From Halomonas sp. S3-1-1 (GTDB lineage: Bacteria; Pseudomonadota; Gammaproteobacteria; Pseudomonadales; Halomonadaceae): a DNA stretch of 64,000 nt. The position numbers were made by a program, and so were the translations under genes. This document shows positions 30,863-39,348 of this stretch, in pieces. The notes under the pieces are model-generated. The model did no database searches. It was given only the letters and a program-made list of their open reading frames with translations, and had not been told where the DNA came from. The stretch covers positions 124,001-188,000 of the forward strand of contig NZ_JALGBZ010000005.1 of NCBI RefSeq assembly GCF_023757625.1. Reading direction: 5' to 3'. Every line of letters begins with the position of its first letter. Position 1 is the stretch's first letter.

Positions 30863-31810
30863 ATGTGGTTCAAACACCTTCACCTTTACCGCCTGCATGG
30901 CACTGAATTGCTCAGCCCCGCTCAAATGAGCGAGTTATTGGAAGAGCACGCCATCAAGCCGCTGGGCAGCGCCGACGCCCGGCGTCTCGGCTGGACCGCC
31001 CCCGCTGGCCGACTCGGTAGCAGCCAGCTGCTGCACGCCGTGGCGAACGACGGCCACCGCCTGCTGAGCGCACTACGGCAAGAGCGCCTGCTCCCCACCA
31101 GCGTCATCGCCGAAGAGCTCACCGAGCGCGTCGCCGACATCGAGGCCGCCGAGGCGTGCAAGGTCACTCGCAAGGAAAAGACCGCGCTCAAGGAACAGAT
31201 CACCGAGGAACTCTTGCCCCGCGCGTTCGTGCGTAGCCAGAAGATTGACCTCTGGTGGGACACCGAGCGCCAGCTGATCGGCGTCAACACGTCCAGCCGC
31301 ACCCGCGCCGAGGAAGTGCTCGACCTGCTGCGCGAGACGCTCGGCTCGCTGAAAGTGACGCCGCTGGCGACGCAAACGCTACCGGTGCGCGCCATGACCG
31401 GCTGGCTCGGCAACCCCGCGACCCGCCCCGCCGACATGCAGCTCGGTGACCAGGTCGTGCTCAAGGCCAAGGGCGACGACGGCGTGGTGCGTGCGCGCCA
31501 GCTCGACCTCGACAGTGACGAGATCCAGCAGCTACTGGAAAGTGGCCGACAGGCCAGCCAGCTCGCCCTGGGCATCGAGGGTCAGCTCTCGTTCGTACTG
31601 CACGACGATCTGGCCATCAAGTCGCTGCGCTTCGGCGACGCGCTGATCGAAGAGGCCGACCACGCCGATGACGGCGACGACGCCCTGGTACGGCTGGAAA
31701 CCGACTTCGTGCTGATGGCCGGGTGTTTGCGCGCCAGCATCGAGCGAATCCTCGAATGGATGGGGGGCGAGGCCGTGCGGGAGAACAGTAAAGCGGGGGT
31801 CAGCCAGTGA
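30863..31810 (+). CDS. rdgC: RdgC-type recombination-associated protein
   Basis: 315 residues from ATG at 30863 (GAGGA upstream). It opens MWFKHLHLYRLHG and follows RdgC through TEELLPRAFVRSQKIDLWWD and the C-terminal SFVLHDDLAIKSLRFGD. RdgC binds DNA and antagonises RecA. Length fits the family (about 300). Phage-borne copies probably modulate recombination during replication. It overlaps the next gene by ATGA-like contact. Confidence 0.93.
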   Translation: MWFKHLHLYRLHGTELLSPAQMSELLEEHAIKPLGSADARRLGWTAPAGRLGSSQLLHAVANDGHRLLSALRQERLLPTSVIAEELTERVADIEAAEACKVTRKEKTALKEQITEELLPRAFVRSQKIDLWWDTERQLIGVNTSSRTRAEEVLDLLRETLGSLKVTPLATQTLPVRAMTGWLGNPATRPADMQLGDQVVLKAKGDDGVVRARQLDLDSDEIQQLLESGRQASQLALGIEGQLSFVLHDDLAIKSLRFGDALIEEADHADDGDDALVRLETDFVLMAGCLRASIERILEWMGGEAVRENSKAGVSQ

Positions 31811-32142
31811 AGAGAATCTACATCAGCGGCCCCATGACCGGCCTGCCCGGCCTCAACTTCGAGAGCTTCAACCGCGCCGCCAAAACACTCCGCACGCTGG
31901 GTCACCAGGTCTCCAATCCAGCAGAAAACGAAGATGCTGGCGAGCTCTTGAGCTGGGAAGAGTACCTGCGCCTGGATCTAATCGACATGCTGAAGTGCGA
32001 CACCGTCGCCCTGCTCCCGGGCTGGGAAAGCTCAAAGGGCGCGCAGCTTGAGCTGCACGTCGCGCACCGCGTCGGCATCGAGGTAGTCCAGTTCGACTCC
32101 TTACTGGCAACACTCACCCAGGAGGCCGGTTGCCATGCCTAA
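31807..32142 (+). CDS. DUF4406 nucleoside 2-deoxyribosyltransferase-like protein
   Basis: 111 residues. RIYISGPMTGLPGLNFESFN and VALLPGWESSKGAQLELHVA are the DUF4406 signature, a Rossmann-like relative of nucleoside deoxyribosyltransferases. Substrate unknown. It overlaps both neighbours slightly. Confidence 0.85.
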   Translation: MKRIYISGPMTGLPGLNFESFNRAAKTLRTLGHQVSNPAENEDAGELLSWEEYLRLDLIDMLKCDTVALLPGWESSKGAQLELHVAHRVGIEVVQFDSLLATLTQEAGCHA

Positions 32143-32449
32143 ACCTGCATTCCGCAAACACGCGATCTACGTCATCGACCCCACGAACGGCGAGAAAACC
32201 TCGCTGAGTGCACTGGCCAAACGCCATGGCCTCAGCACCAGCCTGGTGAACAAGCGGTATCACGATGGCAAGCAAGGCGCGGCGCTGATCGAGCGCTATG
32301 ACCGCCGCCTCGAAGCCGAGCAACAGCGCCAGCAGCTCAGCGCGCGTGAAGCGCGCATTGATCGAGCGTTTTGGGTAAATACCAGGGGGCTGGCGTGCCC
32401 GTTGAAGCGGCTGGGTGATGTCGTGAGCCGTGGGGAGAGCTTTCAATGA
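32135..32449 (+). CDS. Unknown early protein with HTH-like segment
   Basis: 104 residues. LSALAKRHGLSTSLVNKRYHDG resembles a helix-turn-helix seen in phage genes that precede DNA methyltransferases. The remainder is helical and Arg/Gln-rich. It overlaps the methyltransferase gene by four bases. Confidence 0.55.
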   Translation: MPKPAFRKHAIYVIDPTNGEKTSLSALAKRHGLSTSLVNKRYHDGKQGAALIERYDRRLEAEQQRQQLSAREARIDRAFWVNTRGLACPLKRLGDVVSRGESFQ

Positions 32450-34068
32450 GCAACCTGAACCTTTTCGGACCCGAGCTGGTAGTGGATAACTTCGCCGGGG
32501 GCGGTGGCGCCAGCGAAGGCATCGAGCAGGCGCTGGGCCGGCCGGTCGACCTCGCTATCAATCACGACGCCACAGCCATCGCCGTGCACACCGCGAACCA
32601 CCCGGGCAGCGGGCACGCCGTTGCCGACGTGTGGGACATCGACCCCGAGCAGGCCGTGAACGGTCGCCCGGTCGGGCTGGCGTGGTTCTCGCCGGACTGC
32701 CGGCACCACTCGAAAGCGAAAGGCGGTCGCCCGGTGTCGAAAGCCGTGCGTGGGCTGGCCTGGGTCGCCGCGCGCTGGGCCGCGAAGGTCAAGCCGCGCG
32801 TGATCATCCTGGAGAACGTCGAGGAGTTTCTGGATTGGGGCCCGTTGATCAAAGGTGCCGATGGGAAAGTGCGTCCGGATCCGGCACGTAAAGGCCAGAC
32901 CTTCCGAGGCTTTGTCAGCTGCCTGAAACGTCACGGCTACCAGGTCGATTGGCAGACCCTGCGCGCCTGCGACTACGGCACGCCCACCATCCGCCGGCGC
33001 CTGTTCCTGATTGCCCGGCGCGACGGCCTGCCGATCGTATGGCCGAAGCCCACGCACGCCGACCCGCGCGTACCGGCCGTCCAGCGCCGCAAGCTCAAGC
33101 CCTGGCGCACCGCGGCGGAGTGCATCGACTGGTCGCTGCCCTGCCCCTCAATTTTCGGGCGCAAGAAGCCGCTGGCCGAGGCAACGCTCAACAGGATCCG
33201 GAAGGGCGTTCAGCGCTACGTGCTCGAGCACCAGCAGCCGTTCATCGTGACCTGCAACCACGGCGGCGCTGGCTTTCGCGGCCAAGGCATGCAGGAGCCG
33301 ATGAAGACGATCACCGCGGCGCATGATGCGCACGGCATCGTGACGCCCTATTTGGTCAAGCTCAACCACACTGCGGCGAACTACACACCCTTCCGAGGGC
33401 AGTCGCTCGAACAGCCGCTACAGACGATCACCACGGCCCCCGGGTATGCCATCGTCGCCCCTACCCTCGTTCAAACCGGCTACGGCGAGCGCGACGGTCA
33501 AGCGCCCCGCTGCCTCGACCTGCAAAAGCCGCTGGGCACGGTCGTGGCTGGTGGCTCCAAGCATGCGCTGGTGGCGGCGTTTCTGGCCAAGCACTACACC
33601 GGCGTGGTCGGCGTCGATCTGCGCCAGCCCCTGCCGACGGTCACGACCACCGACCACAACGCCGTGGTGAGCGCCTTTATGATCAACATGAAGGGCAGCC
33701 AGCGCAGCGCGATCGATGCGCGCCAGCCGCTCAACACCATCTGCGCCAGCACCACGCACGCCTACCTGACCGCCGCTTTTCTAGCACCGTATGCCGGTGG
33801 CCACCAGTTGCCCATGGTCATGATCGACGGGGAGCAGTACATCATCGTCGACATCGGCATGCGCATGCTCCAGCCCCACGAGCTCGCTGCCGCTCAAGGC
33901 TTTCCGGACACCTACCGCTTCGCCGAGATCGACGGTCAGCCGCTGGCGAAGAGCAAACAGGTTCGATTGATCGGCAACAGCGTTTGCCCGCCGCTGGCCC
34001 GCGCCATCGTCGAAGCGAATTTCACACACGAACGGCGGTTTATGCCGCTTGGGGAGGTGGCCGCATGA
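32446..34068 (+). CDS. C5-cytosine DNA methyltransferase with repetitive recognition domain
   Basis: 540 residues. Motif I FAGGGGASEG at 16-25, motif IV SPDCRHHSKAKGG with catalytic C85, motif VI ENVEEF near 124, and late motif RLIGNSVCPPLARAIV near the C-terminus. The region about 282-455 contains five copies of a PLxTI-type unit spaced 33-39 residues apart, an extended target-recognition domain not typical of standalone enzymes. It would protect phage DNA or act in modification. It is the first gene of a coupled set with a nuclease and a helicase. Confidence 0.92.
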   Translation: MSNLNLFGPELVVDNFAGGGGASEGIEQALGRPVDLAINHDATAIAVHTANHPGSGHAVADVWDIDPEQAVNGRPVGLAWFSPDCRHHSKAKGGRPVSKAVRGLAWVAARWAAKVKPRVIILENVEEFLDWGPLIKGADGKVRPDPARKGQTFRGFVSCLKRHGYQVDWQTLRACDYGTPTIRRRLFLIARRDGLPIVWPKPTHADPRVPAVQRRKLKPWRTAAECIDWSLPCPSIFGRKKPLAEATLNRIRKGVQRYVLEHQQPFIVTCNHGGAGFRGQGMQEPMKTITAAHDAHGIVTPYLVKLNHTAANYTPFRGQSLEQPLQTITTAPGYAIVAPTLVQTGYGERDGQAPRCLDLQKPLGTVVAGGSKHALVAAFLAKHYTGVVGVDLRQPLPTVTTTDHNAVVSAFMINMKGSQRSAIDARQPLNTICASTTHAYLTAAFLAPYAGGHQLPMVMIDGEQYIIVDIGMRMLQPHELAAAQGFPDTYRFAEIDGQPLAKSKQVRLIGNSVCPPLARAIVEANFTHERRFMPLGEVAA

Positions 34069-34508
34069 CCCGCTACGCAGAAAAAACCAGCGTCTCGAGC
34101 GAGCGCAGCCGCGCCGAGATAATGACGCTCAAAAACGAAGCCATTGCGCCCGACTTGGGCGCCCTGCTCGACTTTCTCGCCGGCGTTCGCCTCAACAGTG
34201 CCACCGAGAAACAGGCGCAGGCCGACCTCGAACAGGCCCTCGCCGAAACCGGCTGGATATTCCAACGCGAGTGGCGGTTAAGCGATCGCGATATTCCGGA
34301 TTTTGTAGTCCGTGTGAACGAGACCGTCATCGTGATCGAGCTCAAAACGCGCGCCCAACGCAAGCGCATCTATCGACAGCTCGAACGCTACGCCCAGCAC
34401 AACCAGGTGGACGCCGTCGTATTGCTAACCGGTACCGCCATGCAGCTGCCCAGCGAGATCAGCGGCAAGCCGGCGCGGGTGGCATCAATGGGCGCGGGGT
34501 GGCTATGA
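34065..34508 (+). CDS. PD-(D/E)XK nuclease-like protein
   Basis: 147 residues from ATG at 34065, overlapping the methyltransferase stop. Core: IPDFVV (D), VIVIELKTR (ExK) and RQLERYAQHNQVDAVV. The first 20 residues (TRYAEKTSVSSERSRAEI) match the opening of an unrelated family of phage proteins, so the N-terminus looks like a mosaic join. It overlaps the helicase gene by ATGA. Restriction-like or repair activity is inferred. Confidence 0.75.
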   Translation: MTRYAEKTSVSSERSRAEIMTLKNEAIAPDLGALLDFLAGVRLNSATEKQAQADLEQALAETGWIFQREWRLSDRDIPDFVVRVNETVIVIELKTRAQRKRIYRQLERYAQHNQVDAVVLLTGTAMQLPSEISGKPARVASMGAGWL

Positions 34509-36169
34509 AAACCTACGGCTCCCTGACCCTACGCAACGGTGCCTGGCACCTAACAGGCATTCCGCCACACGTGGCCATCCGTCTCAAGCAGCTGTTTCCC
34601 CGCGTACCGAAAGCGCAGACCGACACGTTCCTGTTTCCGGACGACAAACCACACTGCGCGGATCTCGCCTGGTTCCTGCAGCGCTACCCGATGGCCATGA
34701 CGCTCGACGACCAGCTTTCGCTCGAGGGTGGGCGCGATCAGTTCGAGCAGAACCAGGCCGATATGGAAGCCATCCTGCGACCAGACTACCGGCCCGGTGA
34801 GCGCAGCGGGCTACGCGAGGGCCAAGTGTTGCGGCCCTATCAGGGGCAGGCGGTCGACCTGTGCCTTTCGCGGGGCTCGCTACTGTTGGGCGATGACGTC
34901 GGTCTGGGCAAAACCTACACCACCGCCGCGATGTTGCTGGACTCAGCCACGCTACCCGCGGCCGTGGTCATGCAAACCCACCTGCAAGACCAGTGGCGCG
35001 AAAAGATCGAGGCGTTCACTACGCTGACGACGCATAAGATCAAGGGCACCAAGCCCTACGACCTGCCGCCAGCGGACGTCTACCTGTTCCGCTACAGCCA
35101 ACTGCTGGGCTGGATAGACACGTTCGACGATGGCTTTTTCAAAGCGGTCGCGTTCGACGAAATTCAGGAGCTGCGCCGTGGCACAGAAAGTGGCAAGGGC
35201 GAAGCCGCCAAGAAGCTCGCCGATGCGGCGCAATTCAAGCTCGGCCTGTCGGCCACGCCGATCTACAACTACGGCGCCGAGATCTGGAACGTGATGCAGT
35301 TTCTCGACGATATGGTGCTGGGCAACTGGGGTGACTTCCAGCGCGAGTGGCTCAAGGATCACCGGCAGGTCAACGACCCCGAAGCGCTGGGCTCTTACCT
35401 GCGCGACCAGAACATCATGCTTCGCCGTACCAAGCGAGACGTAGGCCAGCAAATGCCGCCGATAAACACCATCGTCGAGCACATCGACAGTGACGACGAG
35501 GCACTGGCCTCTATCGATGACCTCGCGCGCCAGCTCGCCCTCAAGACTACCACCGGCACATTCATGGAGCGCGGGCGCGCCGGGCGCGAGCTCGACTTGC
35601 TGGTACGGCACGCCACCGGTGTGGCCAAGGCCAAGAACGTGGCGCGCTACGCCCGCATCCTGCTCGAGGCCGACATGCCCGTACTGCTAATGGGCTGGCA
35701 CCGAGACGTGTACGACATATGGCTGGACGATCTCGCCGAGTACGCCCCAGCAATGTACACCGGCAGCGAGACCGACAAGCAGAAGCGGGAATCCGTGCGA
35801 AGGCTGGTCGAAGGCGAGACCAACCTGTTCATCATGTCACTACGCAGCGGCGCCGGCCTCGACGGCCTGCAGCACCGTTGCTCGACCGTCATCTTTGGCG
35901 AGCTCGACTGGTCGCCCAAGGTGCACGAGCAAATCATCGGGCGCCTGGATCGTGAAGGCCAGCAAGAGCAGGTAACGGCGATCTACCTGAACACCGACGA
36001 GGGCTCAGACCCGCCGATGGTCGAGGTGTTGGGCGTGAAGGCGTCGCAATCCAGCGCGATCGTTGACCCCGGGCGCCAGCTCGCAAACCGGCATTCTGAT
36101 AAGACCCGCATCCAGGCACTGGCCGAGCGGTTTCTTGCCAGTCGCAATAGCAAACAGGAGGTGGCATGA
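34505..36169 (+). CDS. SNF2-family DNA helicase/translocase
   Basis: 554 residues from ATG at 34505. Walker A GDDVGLGKT near residue 128, DEAH-like FDEIQEL near 217, LSATP near 247, and motif VI IGRLDREGQ near 478 give both RecA lobes. It carries no extra nuclease domain. The N-terminal 110 residues are family-specific and may bind DNA. It is coupled to the nuclease gene by an ATGA overlap. Confidence 0.88.
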   Translation: MKTYGSLTLRNGAWHLTGIPPHVAIRLKQLFPRVPKAQTDTFLFPDDKPHCADLAWFLQRYPMAMTLDDQLSLEGGRDQFEQNQADMEAILRPDYRPGERSGLREGQVLRPYQGQAVDLCLSRGSLLLGDDVGLGKTYTTAAMLLDSATLPAAVVMQTHLQDQWREKIEAFTTLTTHKIKGTKPYDLPPADVYLFRYSQLLGWIDTFDDGFFKAVAFDEIQELRRGTESGKGEAAKKLADAAQFKLGLSATPIYNYGAEIWNVMQFLDDMVLGNWGDFQREWLKDHRQVNDPEALGSYLRDQNIMLRRTKRDVGQQMPPINTIVEHIDSDDEALASIDDLARQLALKTTTGTFMERGRAGRELDLLVRHATGVAKAKNVARYARILLEADMPVLLMGWHRDVYDIWLDDLAEYAPAMYTGSETDKQKRESVRRLVEGETNLFIMSLRSGAGLDGLQHRCSTVIFGELDWSPKVHEQIIGRLDREGQQEQVTAIYLNTDEGSDPPMVEVLGVKASQSSAIVDPGRQLANRHSDKTRIQALAERFLASRNSKQEVA

Positions 36170-36678
36170 CCCAGCCCACCCACACTCACCGCACGCTCGC
36201 CGGCAAATACGCCGAGCTCGCACAGCACCAGGGCGCCGGCGCGCTCGAGGGGCACTGGCTGGTGATCTACGAGGATCTCGATAAAGGGATTCAGTCGGCG
36301 ACCACTCAGAGCGACTGGCTCGAACAGTGGCGCCTACTCGAGAAAGACGACTGTCCGCTGTGCATGGGCACCGGCACCGACCCGATCAAGGGCAACAAGT
36401 ACAAGCCCTGCGGCCACTGCTATGGGCTCGGAAAAGTGACGGCCACCGGCGAGCCTGCCAGTGACCTTTGGAGTTTGTCTGACATAGCCGCCGACATCAT
36501 CCGGCGCCAGCGCGCCGAGCTCGAGCAGCTGAGGGCGATCGCCGACTATCCGGGCGTACGCGAATGGGCAGAGCGTGAGCGCCAGAAGCGCATCGACGAC
36601 GGTATCGCACAACAGGAACAGGAATGGCGCGGCAAGCCTGGGCATGGCCATGGTGGCCAACGATATACGGGAGATTGA
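36166..36678 (+). CDS. Zinc-motif protein coupled to the helicase gene
   Basis: 170 residues. Two CxxCxGxG-type motifs (CPLCMGTGTD and CGHCYGLGKV at about 60-95) resemble a DnaJ zinc repeat. The C-terminal region is charged helix ending in a Gly/His-rich tail. Its start overlaps the helicase stop, so it probably works with it. Role unknown. Confidence 0.65.
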   Translation: MTQPTHTHRTLAGKYAELAQHQGAGALEGHWLVIYEDLDKGIQSATTQSDWLEQWRLLEKDDCPLCMGTGTDPIKGNKYKPCGHCYGLGKVTATGEPASDLWSLSDIAADIIRRQRAELEQLRAIADYPGVREWAERERQKRIDDGIAQQEQEWRGKPGHGHGGQRYTGD

Positions 36679-36680
36679 TC

Positions 36681-36884
36681 ATGGCACAGCTACTACCGAT
36701 GAAAGCCGTTTCTCAAAAGGTCGGCTACAGCGAAAGCAAACTGTACTCACTGATTCGCGAGGGAGAATTCCCGGCGGGGCGCAAACTGTCGACCGGCGGC
36801 GTGCGATGGCTCGACACCGAGGTCGACGCCTGGATCATGCGAGCATTCGAGCAGGCACCGGCGGCGCGGCTGCACCTTGCATGA
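36681..36884 (+). CDS. AlpA/excisionase-like regulator
   Basis: 67 residues from ATG at 36681 (GGGAG upstream). LLPMKAVSQKVGYSESKLYSLIREGEFP... is a MerR-like winged HTH of the AlpA/Xis type that controls integrase and excision. It converges on the integrase with a 50-base overlap of the coding ends, so transcription of the two may interfere. Confidence 0.85.
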   Translation: MAQLLPMKAVSQKVGYSESKLYSLIREGEFPAGRKLSTGGVRWLDTEVDAWIMRAFEQAPAARLHLA

Positions 36885-38049
36885 TCGCGTCGATATAGTC
36901 GCTATACCACTGGAGCATTTCGCGCCGCTCTTTCAAATAGTCGGCGTGGTTATACGCAGCTCGCACCTTGTCACCCGGCACGTGCGCCAGCTGCTTCTCG
37001 ATGAGATCTCCACGCCAGCCGTGCTCGTTCAGTAGCGTCGACGCCGTAGAGCGGAAGCCGTGACCACTGAACCTGCCCTGCCACCCCATCCGCTCGAGCG
37101 CCTTGTTGATCGTCGTGCCACTGATCGGCATGCCCGGGTGTCGATACGATGGGAACATCAACGGCAGGTGCCCGGTGTAGCCGTGGAGTTCCTGGAGGTA
37201 TGCCACCGTTTGAGTCGAGAGCGGCACGACGTGCGGCCGGCGCATCTTCATCCGTGCAGCGGGTATGCGCCACTCCGCGCGCATGAAGTCGACCTCTTCC
37301 CACCGCCCCTGCCGGAGCTCGCCGGTCCGTAGCATCGTGCGCATCAGCACCTGCATGGCCAGGCAGTTGATGCGCCAGCCCGCTTTACTGTCGATCGAAC
37401 TGGCCAGCTCGGCCAGCTCTTCGCTTTTGAGCGATTTACTGTGCTGCACTTGCGGCCGCTGTATCGCCCCCTCAATGGGCGCCGCCGGGTCATGGTCAGC
37501 CCTTAGCGTGCTGGCCGCATAGCGGTAAATCTGACCGATCCACTGTCGCACGAGCATCGCCACCGTCGGCGCGCCGCGGGCTTCGATCTTCTGTACCAGC
37601 ATCAATACGTCCGCCGGCGTCACTTCGCGAATGTTCCTCGACCCAAACGCCGGGGCCATTTCTCGTTCGATCCCCTTCATGACCTGTCGAGCGTAGTATT
37701 CGGACCAGCGCGGGCTTTGCTTTTCCCACCACTCCCGCGCGATCACGTCGAACGTGTCCACGGCGCTCCGCTTGGCCTTTTCCCGCTCTGCCCGCTGCAG
37801 CGCCTTGGGATCAATGCCCTGGGCGGCGTTGTGCTTCACGTCGTCGCGCTGCTTGCGGGCCTCTTTTAGCGTCACCTGCGGATACTGCCCGGGTGTATAC
37901 AGGTTCTCCTTGCCGTGCAGAAAATAGCGCACCCGCCAGTATTTTTTCCCGCTCGGCCGCACGTCCAGATAGAGGCCGTCGGCGTCAGGAATTCGATACG
38001 GTTTTTCGGCAGGCGAGGCCTTGCGGGCCTTGGTGTCAGAGATCGGCAT
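36835..38049 (-). CDS. int: Tyrosine recombinase, P4/DUF4102-type prophage integrase
   Basis: 404 residues. N-terminal arm-binding DUF4102 domain (PYRIPDADGLYLDVRPSGKKYWRVRY), core-binding domain, and catalytic domain with R241, K268, H330, R333, H356 and Y366. It inserts and excises the prophage. Its upstream side faces the right end of the element, with arm-type repeats just before the start. Confidence 0.96.
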   Translation of the reverse strand: MPISDTKARKASPAEKPYRIPDADGLYLDVRPSGKKYWRVRYFLHGKENLYTPGQYPQVTLKEARKQRDDVKHNAAQGIDPKALQRAEREKAKRSAVDTFDVIAREWWEKQSPRWSEYYARQVMKGIEREMAPAFGSRNIREVTPADVLMLVQKIEARGAPTVAMLVRQWIGQIYRYAASTLRADHDPAAPIEGAIQRPQVQHSKSLKSEELAELASSIDSKAGWRINCLAMQVLMRTMLRTGELRQGRWEEVDFMRAEWRIPAARMKMRRPHVVPLSTQTVAYLQELHGYTGHLPLMFPSYRHPGMPISGTTINKALERMGWQGRFSGHGFRSTASTLLNEHGWRGDLIEKQLAHVPGDKVRAAYNHADYLKERREMLQWYSDYIDAIMQGAAAPPVPARMLA

Positions 38050-38424
38050 CTGGGTAACGCTCGAGACAAAACGGGTTTACCCATAGTGTTACCCAGCTCG
38101 TTACCCGGGTCTAGGCCTAATTTCGGTGGAGCGATATGGAGAGATATGCAGAACTGGCGGGATGCGGGACAGGTGTCATGCGGACACGTGGAGTTATATA
38201 CAGTGGTATGGAGGGTAATCGCGATTATCGATCATCGCCACACGCGGTGTCTTGTCCGCTATCGCCACGCTTACCCCATCATACTGATCAATCGGCTAAA
38301 AACGATGATACCCTAACCGGGCGGCGCGTTGCAGTGGCCAAGCGATATCGGCGCCGCGCGAATACTGGCAAGACGTTCGTGCAATCATTATGATCTGGCG
38401 TTTTTTTAGCGAGGGACATCTGGA
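38050..38424. other. Right end of prophage and att-site region
   Basis: Noncoding. GGGTAAC/GTTACCC-like motifs occur four times between 38052 and 38106 and are candidate integrase arm sites or an autoregulatory site. No tRNA is visible here. The exact attR core cannot be placed without the left end. The end also holds a promoter-like pair for the next gene: TGGCAA (38366-38371) and TATGAT (38389-38394), 17 bases apart. Confidence 0.5.
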
Positions 38425-39336
38425 ATGAAGCACCGCGCCACCCTTGGGAGCCTACTGGTCGCCGGTTTGATGGCCTTGGCCCTCCCCGTTCAGGCCGCGC
38501 CCTCGTATAAAGTGATGGCCTCGTTTTCGGTGATCGGTGATCTGGTGCGCCGGATCGCTGGCGACGACATCAGCGTCGAGACCATCGTGCCACGCGGGCA
38601 GGACGTGCACCGCTGGGAGCTTACCCCGCCCAACGTGCTGGCGATCGAAGAGGCGGATATCGTCTTCTACAACGGCTACGGGCTCGAGCCCTGGCTTAGG
38701 CACGTCGAGGCGATGGCGGACCAGCGCCTGCGCCTGAAGCCTGTCGCCGAGCGGGCGCAGTTCGAAACGCTGCCGGTGACGGTGGGCCGTCTCAGTGGCA
38801 GCATCGACCCGCACCTGTGGATGGACCCAGCCGGCGCCAGCGCTTACGTCGATGTCATTGCGCGCACCCTGGGCGAACAGTATCCGGAAAAGCGCGCCGT
38901 GTTCGAGGAGCGCGCCGCGCGCACCCGCGAATCGCTGGCGCTTTTGAGCGCGCGTCTCAAGGAGCGCCTGGAAGGCATTCCCCAGACCAACCGCGTGCTG
39001 TACACCAGCGAAGCCGGCATGGCCTATTTTGCCCGCGCTTTCGATTTCGATTACGCCGCCATCTGGGGCAGCAATAGCGAGCGCCTGGGCAGCGCCTTCG
39101 ATATGGCGGTGATGAGCGAACGGCTGTCCGACACCCGCCCGCCGGCGCTTTTTTATGAGAGCACCACGCCCTGGATTCACATGGACGCGCTTTCGCGGGA
39201 GAGCAATATTGCGCTGGCGGGCCCGCTCCACGTCGATAGCCTGGGGGACACCGACAGCCCCGCCTATAACTACCCGGGCATGCTCAACTATAACGCCGAG
39301 CTTTTGCACAGCGCGCTCGGCGGCGCCCGGCCCTGA
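38425..39336 (+). CDS. Periplasmic metal-binding protein (ZnuA/TroA-like)
   Basis: 303 residues. A Sec signal peptide (to about residue 24) is followed by the cluster A-I fold. Likely ligands: H in QDVHRWELTP, H in SIDPHLWMDP, and a Glu where other members have His (TSEAGMAYF); the final ligand region is TPWIHMDA. It binds Zn or Mn for an ABC importer. No permease or ATPase is nearby: on the left is the prophage, on the right gph. Metal choice is undecided. Confidence 0.82.
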   Translation: MKHRATLGSLLVAGLMALALPVQAAPSYKVMASFSVIGDLVRRIAGDDISVETIVPRGQDVHRWELTPPNVLAIEEADIVFYNGYGLEPWLRHVEAMADQRLRLKPVAERAQFETLPVTVGRLSGSIDPHLWMDPAGASAYVDVIARTLGEQYPEKRAVFEERAARTRESLALLSARLKERLEGIPQTNRVLYTSEAGMAYFARAFDFDYAAIWGSNSERLGSAFDMAVMSERLSDTRPPALFYESTTPWIHMDALSRESNIALAGPLHVDSLGDTDSPAYNYPGMLNYNAELLHSALGGARP

Positions 39337-39348
39337 GACGGGGCGTTT

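Noticed and set aside
34049..34504. Open frame upstream of the SNF2 helicase start that would extend it by 152 residues
   Set aside because: The extension overlaps the nuclease gene in another frame; codon pattern and the ATGA overlap support the start at 34505.
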